Source: Nonomuraea thailandensis (GTDB taxonomy: Bacteria > Actinomycetota > Actinomycetes > Streptosporangiales > Streptosporangiaceae). Taken from it: a stretch of 64,000 nucleotides of DNA. A program made the translations under genes and the position numbers. Below, piece after piece: positions 8,519-15,900 of the stretch. The notes under the pieces are model-generated. The model did no database searches, was not told the DNA's origin, and saw only the letters and a program-made list of their open reading frames with translations. The stretch lies in assembly GCF_024172165.1 (NCBI RefSeq), contig NZ_JAMZEB010000002.1, forward strand, positions 6,097,501-6,161,500, in the 5' to 3' direction. The first letter of the stretch is position 1. The number at the start of each line of letters is the position of its first letter.

Positions 8519-9304
8519 TCAGGCGGGCGACACGGCGAGCAGGTGGCCGCTGACGCCGAGCAGCGACGGCTCGCACTCCAGGCGGCGGGCGGCGTCGAGC
8601 AGCAGCTCGCGCCGCCCTTCGTCGTCCAGCCAGTCGTTGACGTCACCGTAGAGCCAGAAGGCGCCCTCCACGCCGTAGCGGCGCGGCTCGGGCAGGCCGG
8701 CGTCGGTGAACTCCCCGAGGATCTCGTCGGGGTGGTGCCCGTAGCCGCGGAAGCCGCCCTCCCTGCCCGAGATGATCACGCCTGTCTCCAGGGTGCCGTA
8801 CTCGACCTTCCGGCGCTCCTCCAGCAGGAGCCCGCCGAGGTAGACGCTGTCGTGCAGGGCCGCGTACCGGCTGATGACGGCCGCGGCCACCACGCCGCCG
8901 GGCCGGACGGCGCGGCGGGCCTCGGCCAGGGCCCGCACGCGGTCGGCGCGGTCGGGCAGGTGGTAGAGAGGGCCGAGCAGCAGGACGGCGTCGGCCTCGC
9001 CGCCGGGGACCGGCAGCGCGCGGGCGTCGCCGAGGCGGGCGCGCACCCCGGGCAGCTTCCCCGCCTCCTCGACGTGCATCGGCACCGGGTCGACCAGCTC
9101 GACGTCGTACCCCTCGGCGGCCAGCCACTCGGCGTGCGCGCCCGTGCCGCCGCCCACGTCCAGCACCCGCGCGGGCGCCGGCGGCAGGACGCGGCGCAGC
9201 ACGTCACGCGTGCGCCAGTACTCCAGGCGGCCCCGGCCCTGCCGCAGGCGCGTCAGCTCGCCTCCGCGCTCGTAGTAGCCCATGACAGCGGGATCGATGA
9301 TCAT
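8519..9304 (-). CDS. Class I SAM-dependent methyltransferase
   Basis: 261 residues with the Rossmann SAM-binding motif I 'VLDVGGGTGAHAEWLA' (about residue 45), acidic strand-2 end 'VELVDPVPMH' (about 70), motif II-like 'EADAVLLLGPLYHL' (about 115) and 'RAVRPGGVVAAAVIS' (about 150). The acceptor is not identifiable; the family is the ubiquitous Methyltransf_11/25 group. ATG at 9304 was chosen over a longer in-frame extension because the N-terminus 'VMGYYERGGE' is family-like and the extension reads into intergenic sequence. It converges on the spo0M operon with 12 bp between stops. Confidence 0.88.
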   Translation of the reverse strand: MIIDPAVMGYYERGGELTRLRQGRGRLEYWRTRDVLRRVLPPAPARVLDVGGGTGAHAEWLAAEGYDVELVDPVPMHVEEAGKLPGVRARLGDARALPVPGGEADAVLLLGPLYHLPDRADRVRALAEARRAVRPGGVVAAAVISRYAALHDSVYLGGLLLEERRKVEYGTLETGVIISGREGGFRGYGHHPDEILGEFTDAGLPEPRRYGVEGAFWLYGDVNDWLDDEGRRELLLDAARRLECEPSLLGVSGHLLAVSPA

Positions 9305-9343
9305 GCCCTCCGATCCTAGAAGCGCTCCCGATCCGGGCGCGAG

Positions 9344-9353
9344 GCAATATTGC
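9344..9353. promoter_or_regulatory. AT-rich palindrome between divergent units
   Basis: GCAATATTGC is a perfect 10-bp palindrome about 40 bp upstream of the methyltransferase start and 67 bp upstream of the pseudogene's ATG. It could be an operator or part of a promoter; there is no further support. Confidence 0.3.
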
Positions 9354-9419
9354 GGCGTCCTGCGCCAGGGCCGGGGGACGATTCCGTACGCCGGCGGGCC
9401 GCCCGGCGCGGTCGTCACC

Positions 9420-9836
9420 ATGACCCCGGGGACTGGATTGATCGGCGGATCGCGGCGCGCCCGCCTGGAGGAGGTCGAGGCCCTGGCTCGCAGCACCCTC
9501 AAGGCGCTCGGCTCCGTGCAACTCGTCAGGGTGCCGGGCAGCGGCCAGATCGCCCGCTCCTACGCCGAGGCCCGCGAGGGCGCCTCCCGGTGGAGCTTCA
9601 GGGGCGGAGCCAGCGCCTACCCGCGCGCGGTCACGCTGCCCGGGTGTGGCCGCCGCCCGCAGGGACAAGCGGCAGCTCGCGCTGGAGGCCGCCGGGAAGG
9701 CGCCGCTCGGCACGAGCCCACCGTCGTGGAGGCGCGGGAGCTGTTCGAGCGGATCGGGATGCCCCTGCCCGGGTCCTACGCCGACCGCGACGTCGCCGGT
9801 CTCGCCCGCGAGGCGCTGCCGCGGCGGGGCTCCCCC
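9420..9836 (+). pseudogene. Decayed paralogue of the PLD-like membrane gene at 11905-12909
   Basis: Two blocks match the protein encoded at 11905-12909. Block 1, 'ASRWSFRGGASAYPRAVTLP', parallels 'AREWHFKGGTATFVRAVVIP'; after one frameshift 'RRDKRQLALEA' parallels 'RRNRRVLSMRLEV'. Block 2, 'PTVVEARELFERIGMPLPGS', parallels 'PTVEETRELFSRLGVDLPDA', and continues to a matching helical end. Between the blocks about 130-150 residues are missing, so an internal deletion plus at least one frameshift destroyed the gene. The N-terminal membrane segments are also absent. The fragment lies on the opposite strand from its intact relative, so a local inverted duplication or a separate insertion is implied. 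Homology is read by eye but the paired motifs are specific. Confidence 0.7.
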
Positions 9837-9912
9837 TCCGGTGAGGAGAAATCCACAGATGTTGTGTGTCCTTTGTCGATGAGTTCGGCCGCCGTTCGAC
9901 GTCTACTCAGAG

Positions 9913-9931
9913 GGTGCCGGAGAACGGCACC
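9913..9931 (+). other. Leader hairpin before the small gene at 9952
   Basis: GGTGCCG-GAGAA-CGGCACC forms a perfect 7-bp stem with a 5-nt loop, ending about 20 nt upstream of the ATG at 9952. The Shine-Dalgarno (AGAGGAG) lies just outside the stem, so it could stabilise the mRNA 5' end or end transcription coming from the pseudogene. Either role is inference. Confidence 0.45.
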
Positions 9932-9951
9932 ACCGCGGAGAGGAGCCCGAC

Positions 9952-10200
9952 ATGATGACCACGATCGAGCTGGCGCAGGTGCTCTTCGTCACCGCCGTTC
10001 AGCCGTCCGACGCGCCGTCCCCGTTCCGGATCCGCGAGGCCGTGACCGAGCGGCTGTGCGCGTGCGGCGGCGACCCGTCCTGGTGTGCGGCGTACGTGGC
10101 CCAGGAGGCCGGCGATCACCCCGACGCGTACGCCCGGCGGATGGGCTGGGCGCTGAAGGCGGTCGCCGAGGCGTACAGGCTGGAACCCGCCGCCGCGTGA
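9952..10200 (+). CDS. Small conserved-looking hypothetical protein
   Basis: 82 residues, ATG preceded by AGAGGAG. The protein is mostly helical with a compact Cys cluster ('LCACGGDPSWCAAYVAQEAG', about residues 36-55) and Trp/Ala-rich C-terminus. I do not recognise a family. Codon third positions are GC-rich and the ribosome site is strong, so I regard it as real. It sits alone on the plus strand between the decayed paralogue and the convergent membrane gene at 10232. Three Cys residues within 10 positions could bind a metal, but the spacing matches no motif I know. Confidence 0.7.
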   Translation: MMTTIELAQVLFVTAVQPSDAPSPFRIREAVTERLCACGGDPSWCAAYVAQEAGDHPDAYARRMGWALKAVAEAYRLEPAAA

Positions 10201-10231
10201 GCCTGCCCGGCGGGGCCCCGTGTCCGTGGGG

Positions 10232-11170
10232 TCAACCTGTCAGGGCCTTGCCGCCGATGGTCAGGCGTGGCCCCAGGTCGATGCGGGCCAGCTTGTCCTG
10301 GGCGTGGGCGAGATCCTCGATCAGCGTCGCCATCGCCGCCGGGCGAGCCAGGGCTTTGGTGCTGATCAGGTTGTCGACCTCGTGGGCGCGCCGCAGCGCC
10401 GCCGCGATGTAGCCGGCCAGGGCGGTGAGGCGCCCGTCGGGCGGCTGGACGAGGCACTTGGCCATCAGCGCCTCCAGGTCGCGCAGCGCCTTGAGGGTGT
10501 CGGAGGACAGGACGGCGAAGGCGCCCCACAGATCGTCGGCGGGCGCGCGCTCGAACTGCGCGACGAGGGCCTCGTAGGTCTCGTTCCTGCGCTGGACCGC
10601 CTCGCGCACGTCGCGCAGCACGTCACCCAGCTCGGAGCGCACGTCGACGGGCAGGACGAACGCGCTCTGGGCGTCCGGGCTCTCCACGGCGCGTTCGAGG
10701 TTCATGATGCTCGCCAGGGCCTCGTCGAGGTCGTCGAGAATCACCCGCATCAGAGGGGCGTTGATGTAGAACCGGGGGTCCTTCGACTGGAGGTCGTAGA
10801 ATTCGGCGGAGCGCCGGGCGGCGGCCACCACATTTCTTTTGGCCAGAGCCAGGTCGGAATGCACGTTGCGGTCGTGCAGGCGCCGGGCGAACTGTTTGTC
10901 CATTTCGCCGGCGACTTCCACGCTGCGGTCCCCGCGAATCATCTCCAGGGCGGAGTTGACCGCGGTGCGCGTGAACGCCTTGGCGAAGCAGAAACCGACG
11001 ATGGCGAGTAACGAGCCCAGCACGAAATCCGGTTGCTGCTTGTAGATCTCCTCCAGGTTTCCCCTGGCGATGATTGCCACGAGCACGAGGACGGCCAGCC
11101 CGACGACCGCCCACGCCAATTGCGCCCGGGTCATCCGGCGCAGCCATCCGGGAATGGAAGAACCGTTCAA
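10232..11170 (-). CDS. Two-TM protein with long helical cytoplasmic domain
   Basis: 312 residues. After a basic N-terminus come two hydrophobic segments, 'LAWAVVGLAVLVLVAIIA' (about residues 18-35) and 'FVLGSLLAIVGFCFAKAF' (about 49-66), then about 240 residues that look entirely alpha-helical, including amphipathic stretches such as 'LMRVILDDLDEALASIMNLE'. No family recognised. It is the last gene of the minus-strand group divergent from the TIR-NACHT gene, 88 bp after the cupin-like gene. Some stretches (e.g. around 10830-10850) are noticeably AT-richer than the housekeeping genes, a mild sign of transfer. Its 2-TM plus cytoplasmic helical layout resembles membrane components of defence loci, but no motif proves this. 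Confidence 0.75.
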   Translation of the reverse strand: MNGSSIPGWLRRMTRAQLAWAVVGLAVLVLVAIIARGNLEEIYKQQPDFVLGSLLAIVGFCFAKAFTRTAVNSALEMIRGDRSVEVAGEMDKQFARRLHDRNVHSDLALAKRNVVAAARRSAEFYDLQSKDPRFYINAPLMRVILDDLDEALASIMNLERAVESPDAQSAFVLPVDVRSELGDVLRDVREAVQRRNETYEALVAQFERAPADDLWGAFAVLSSDTLKALRDLEALMAKCLVQPPDGRLTALAGYIAAALRRAHEVDNLISTKALARPAAMATLIEDLAHAQDKLARIDLGPRLTIGGKALTG

Positions 11171-11258
11171 TTCCCCCCCGTTCTCGTCGTGCCCCGCCGC
11201 AGGATCTCAAAGAGCGGACGGAGCGTCAACAGATGTGCGGGAACCGTGATCGCCGGTC

Positions 11259-11912
11259 TCAGGCCGGGGCGTCGCCCGCCCTTTCGATCGCCGCGAGCAT
11301 CGGCTCCAGCGCGCGCAGGGCCGCCTGCCGGGACAGCACCTCCCGGCGCTCCGACCTCGGCGGCTGCCCCGGCGGGCCCAGCACGGTGTCGCGCACGCCT
11401 GGACGGGGGACGCCGAGGACGACGGTGGCCGCCGCTCCCCGATGCCCGTTGCGGTGGTACGCCCCGGCGGGCAGGTGGTACTGCTCCCCGCGGCGGATCG
11501 TGTCCAGTGCCGTCGTCACGTGGCCCACCAGGCCGCCGGCGGGCGCGATCTCGTCCGCCTCGTCACCGACCTTCACCTGGTAGACCTGCCATTGGCCGTG
11601 CTCCGGGCGAGGGGAGACGGCGATGCGCTCGTTCAGCACGGTGCCCGCGAGGACGTGGCTGTGAAGGTCCCAGCTGTGCGAGTGCACGACGGGGTTGACG
11701 ACGTCCTCCTCCCCCTCCCACACGTGCAGGCACACCCCGGCGCCGCCGCGCGCCCGGTGCAGGGGGACGCAGACGAACTCCAGCGGATGGCGTACCGCGC
11801 GCAGGTCCCCGCCGCAGCGCAGGATCCCGGACAGGACCTGCCCGCACCATCGGGCCGCCACGACTCCGTGCCCGCGCCGGAGCGCGACGGCGGCGCCGTG
11901 CCCGTCAAGCAT
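11259..11912 (-). CDS. Cupin-like putative metal-binding protein
   Basis: 217 residues. The region 'VVHSHSWDLHSHVLAGTVLN' (about residues 75-95) has closely spaced His residues like cupin motif 1 (H-x-H...), and 'YHLPAGAYHRNGH' (about 145-157) resembles motif 2, so a small double-stranded beta-helix binding a divalent metal is likely, as in cysteine-dioxygenase-like proteins. The substrate is unknown. ATG at 11912 overlaps the upstream gene's stop by 8 bp, so the two are translationally coupled and probably act together. A longer frame starting at 12035 would run through the neighbour's coding region and is rejected. Confidence 0.7.
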   Translation of the reverse strand: MLDGHGAAVALRRGHGVVAARWCGQVLSGILRCGGDLRAVRHPLEFVCVPLHRARGGAGVCLHVWEGEEDVVNPVVHSHSWDLHSHVLAGTVLNERIAVSPRPEHGQWQVYQVKVGDEADEIAPAGGLVGHVTTALDTIRRGEQYHLPAGAYHRNGHRGAAATVVLGVPRPGVRDTVLGPPGQPPRSERREVLSRQAALRALEPMLAAIERAGDAPA

Positions 11913-12909
11913 AGGGATTCGCGGCGCGGATGGCCTGCTTGATGACTTCTCCGACGTGCTCGTCCGAATACGCATCGGGCAGATCGACCCCCAGCCGGCT
12001 GAACAACTCGCGCGTCTCCTCCACCGTAGGCTCATCGCTCAGCTGCGGCGCGAGATGCAACGCCAGCGGGAACGCCTGGGCGAAACTCTCGCGCAGTTCG
12101 TTGCGCCAGTAGTCGTAGTAGAAGCGCCCTTCCTTGAACATCATGGCGGGGAACCGGGGGCCCCGTTCGGTGACGATCAGGCAGTCCTGCGTCATGTCCC
12201 ACCTGAAGATGCTCATGTGCGCGGACAGCGCGACGTGGATCTCCAGCGGCGGGTACCGCTGCTTCCACCAGCAGGCCGCCAGGATCGTGGCGAAGATCTC
12301 GAGCTGGGTGCCCTCGCCGGTCCACGACTGCTCGTCCTCGTTGGGATCGTCCACGATCCGGCGGAAGTAGTTGGCGTACCGCTCGCACAACTTCTCGTTC
12401 CTGGGGTCGAGGACCTCCAGCCGCATGCTCAGGACCCGGCGGTTGCGCCGGGCGTTGCGTACGCACTCGGGAATCACGACCGCCCGGACGAACGTCGCGG
12501 TGCCGCCCTTGAAATGCCATTCACGGGCGTTGGACCGGGTTTCGGACAGCGCCCGGTCGATCTCCTGGCCGACCAGAATGCGGACCATCGAAGCCTCTCC
12601 CAAGGCGATCCGCGTATCCCCGATGACCGATTCCAGAGTGTTGATCCGGGACACGTGCGAAGGAAATTCATGTAACGCCGACTCGGCCTTCATGAGCGCT
12701 TCGCGCGCCCGCGGCTCGGCATCGGTACGCCACCGGTCGCGCAGCAACGCCAGTGCCAGAGCGGCGATGGTGAGCAATGTCGCCGCGTCGATGAGCTGCG
12801 CCGGAGCGACGCCCATGATGCCCAGGACGCCCGCCACCACGGCGATCAGCAGGGCGATCAGCGCCTCCGCGTTGGAGCCCAGCCAATTGAGCACCCTCTT
12901 GCCCTGCAT
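11905..12909 (-). CDS. Two-TM protein with PLD-like C-terminal module
   Basis: 334 residues. Two hydrophobic segments ('ALIALLIAVVAGVLGIMGV' about 14-32; 'LLTIAALALALL' about 43-54) are followed by a helical linker and a domain with 'AREWHFKGGTATFVRAVVIP', 'LEVLDPRNEKLCERYANYF' and 'LEIHVALSAHMSIFRWD'. This pattern (W-x-F-x-GG ... R ... P ... LDP ... C-E-x-YA) reminds me of phospholipase-D-like modules attached to actinobacterial regulators; classical HKD motifs are not visible, so catalysis is doubtful. The C-terminal about 45 residues form a separate helical cap also present in the pseudogene at 9420. ATG at 12909 has GGAGG upstream. First gene of the operon, 72 bp from the divergent TIR-NACHT start. 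Confidence 0.75.
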   Translation of the reverse strand: MQGKRVLNWLGSNAEALIALLIAVVAGVLGIMGVAPAQLIDAATLLTIAALALALLRDRWRTDAEPRAREALMKAESALHEFPSHVSRINTLESVIGDTRIALGEASMVRILVGQEIDRALSETRSNAREWHFKGGTATFVRAVVIPECVRNARRNRRVLSMRLEVLDPRNEKLCERYANYFRRIVDDPNEDEQSWTGEGTQLEIFATILAACWWKQRYPPLEIHVALSAHMSIFRWDMTQDCLIVTERGPRFPAMMFKEGRFYYDYWRNELRESFAQAFPLALHLAPQLSDEPTVEETRELFSRLGVDLPDAYSDEHVGEVIKQAIRAANPYA

Positions 12910-12981
12910 GCGCGACCTCCACGGAATCCTTGCCGCGGCGGCAAGACAATCAAGAAATAGCACGCGGAGCCGAACGCGGAT
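12910..12981. promoter_or_regulatory. Divergent promoter region of the TIR-NACHT locus
   Basis: Only 72 bp separate the two divergent start codons, so both promoters must overlap here, implying joint control. The strip is AT-richer than its flanks (e.g. AAGACAATCAAGAAATAG, 12942-12959). I cannot fix -35/-10 boxes with confidence. Confidence 0.5.
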
Positions 12982-15900
12982 ATGTTCGCCGCCGATTTCC
13001 GTAATACTGAGCAGATGGCGCGGGACGGCAGGCCGGTGGACATCTTCATCAGCTATTCACCGGCCGACGAGGCATGGGCTGCGTGGATCGCGTGGGAGCT
13101 GGAGGCCGCCGGCTACCGGACCATGATCCAGATCTGGGATTTCGTCCCGGGCACGAACTTCATCGATTTCATGGACCGCGGCGTCAGCGAGTCCCGGCTC
13201 GTCGTGGCGCTGCTCTCGACGAACTACCTGTCCTCGCGGTACGGCCGGCTGGAGTGGCAGGCGGCGCTGCGCAGCGAGCCCGACAACCCGTCGGCCCGGC
13301 TGGTCACGGTCCGGCTGCAGGACGTCGAGGTGGAGGGCCTGCTGTCCACGCTCATCTGGGTGGACCTGGCCGGCGTCACCGACCCGGCCCAGGCCAGAGG
13401 GCTGCTGCTGGGCCGGGTGAGGGAGGCGCTGGCGGGCCGGGCCAAGCCGGAGGCCGCGCCCGCCTTCCCCGACGGCTCGGTGGTCCCGCCGCTCCCGTCG
13501 GCCCTGCCGCCGCCCGCCGAACGGGCCAGGGCCCGGCGCACGCTGGTCAGGCCGCCCGCGTTCCCGGCCGTGCCCGGCGAGAGGTGGGGGCGGGAGTCGA
13601 TCAGCGTGCTGCACGTCGGCGGCCCCCGGTTCGGCCGGGCGCTGCCCGGCCCCGGCGACCCGCTCACGCCCGAGGACCTGCAGGCCCGCATCTGGGCCGA
13701 CCTGACCGCCCTGTACGACCGCGGCATGCCCCGCCCCGACCTGGTGGTCGTCAGCGGCGACCTGACCGACTCCGGCGGCCTCGGGCAGTTCGCGCAGGCG
13801 ACCCGGTTCGTGACCGGCCTGCGGCTGCTGCTCGGCCTGGAGCCGCACCGCCTGGTGCTGCTGCCGGGCCCGCGCGACGTCACCAGGGCCGCGGCCGGCG
13901 CGTACTTCCTGACCTGCGAGGCCGACGACGTGCGCCCGCAGCCGCCCTACTGGCCCAAGTGGCGCCACTTCGCCACCCTGTTCGGCGAGGTCTACCAGGG
14001 GCTGGACGACCGGGTGTTCGACGCCGGGCAGCCGTGGACGCTGTTCGAGGTGCCCGATCTGAGGGTGGTCGTGGCGGGGCTGAACTCGACGATGGCGATG
14101 AGCCATCTGGAGCGCGACGCGTACGCGATGATCGGTGAGGCGCAGGCGGCCTGGTTCGCCGAGCGGCTGCGGCCCTACGAGGAGCTCGGGTGGCTGCGCC
14201 TGGGCGCGATGGGGCATCCGCCGGAGGAGTTGAGGGACGCGCCGGCGTTCGAGCGGCTGCTGGGCCACCGGCTCAACCTGCTCCTGCACGGCGGCACCGG
14301 GCAGGCCGCCGAGGGGCGCGCCGGCGCGCCGGAGCCGGGGCGGCACCGGCTCGTGGAGATCGGCCCCGGCGGGCTGCGCACATGGACGCCCGGCCAGGAG
14401 CCTCCCGAGCCGGTGCGCGGCCGATGGCGGGCCGCGCAGGCCCCGTTCACCGGGCAGAGCCCGCCCGCGCTGCCGCCCGCCGCCGAGGAGGAGGAGCACG
14501 GGCCGAGCCCGGTGGAGCTGCTGCTCGACCGGGTCACCGAGGTGTGCGAGGCCAGGCACGAGCGGGTGAAGATCCGCAGGTTCGCCACGCATCTGGTCGT
14601 CACCCAGGCCGAGGACGGGTTCGTCCGCCAGACGATGATCGGCGCGCACGCGGGCGCGCTGGACGAGGACGCCGCGGCCGGGTTCGTCCGGCTGGCGCAC
14701 GCCGTCGGCCTGGCCGCCGAGCTGGTCTACCAGGGGCCGCCGGCGCCGCGCTCGCTGCGCGACGACCTGATGCGCGTGGGCGTGCGGCTGCGCAGCTTCA
14801 CCGAGTTCCAGGGGCTGCTCGATCTGAGCGGTTACGTCGCGGAGCAGACCGCCGGGCTGACCTCCGACCGGCGCTATCCGCCCGCCCTGTACGTCCCGCA
14901 GCGCTACCGCGAGCTCGACCGCCCCGGCGGCCAGGTGCGGCACGGCCTGACCGACGAGCTGATGCGGCTGCTGGCCGCCGACCACGGCCGCTTCGTGCTG
15001 CTGCTGGGCGGCTTCGGCCACGGCAAGACGTTCGCGCTGCGCGAGCTGGCCCGGCGCGTCCCGACCGAGCTGCCGCACCTGACGCCGATCCTCATCGAGC
15101 TGCGCGACCTGGACAAGGCGCACTCGGTGGACGAGCTGGTGGCGGCGCACCTGGCGGGCCACGGCGAGGAGGTCATCGACCTCAAGGCGTTCCGCTACCT
15201 GCTGCGGCAGGGGCGGATCGTGCTGCTGTTCGACGGGTTCGACGAGCTGGTGACGCGGCTGACCTACGACCGGGCGGCCGACCACCTCGCCACCCTGCTG
15301 GCGGCGGCCGAGGACAAGGCCAAGATCGTGGTCGCCGGCCGCACCCAGCACTTCACCTCGCACAGTCAGGTGCTCACCTCGCTCGGCGAGATGGTCGGGG
15401 TGCTGCCGCAGCGCCGGGTGCTCAGCGTCGAGGACTTCACGCCCGGCCAGATCCGCGCCTACCTGGCCAACCGGTTCGGCGGCGGCGAGGAGGCCGGCGC
15501 CCGCATGGCGCTGATGGAGGAGATCGAGGACCTGCCGGCGCTGGCGCAGAACCCGCGCATGCTCGGCTTCATCGCCGACCTCGGCGCCGACCGCCTGCGC
15601 ACGGTCGCCGGGGCCCGCCGCGTGCTCGGCCCCGCCCTGCTGTACGAGGAGATCCTCACCTCGTGGCTGGCCTTCGAGGAGCGGCGGGCCAGGACCCCCG
15701 GCTCGCCCGCGAGCCTGACCGCCGAGGACCTGTGGCAGGCGGTGACGGCGCTGGCGGTGCGGCTGTGGGAGTCCGGCGAGGCGCTGCTGGCCCTCGACGA
15801 GCTGACCGAGATCGGCCAGACGCTGACCGGCCTGGCCGGCGGGCGGCTCACGGCCGCGCACGCCGCGTTCCGCATGGGCTCGGGCAGCCTGCTGGTGCGT

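Noticed and set aside
11259..12035. A 258-codon start for the cupin-like gene
   Set aside because: The extra N-terminus overlaps the upstream gene in another frame and has no cupin similarity; ATG 11912 fits coupling.
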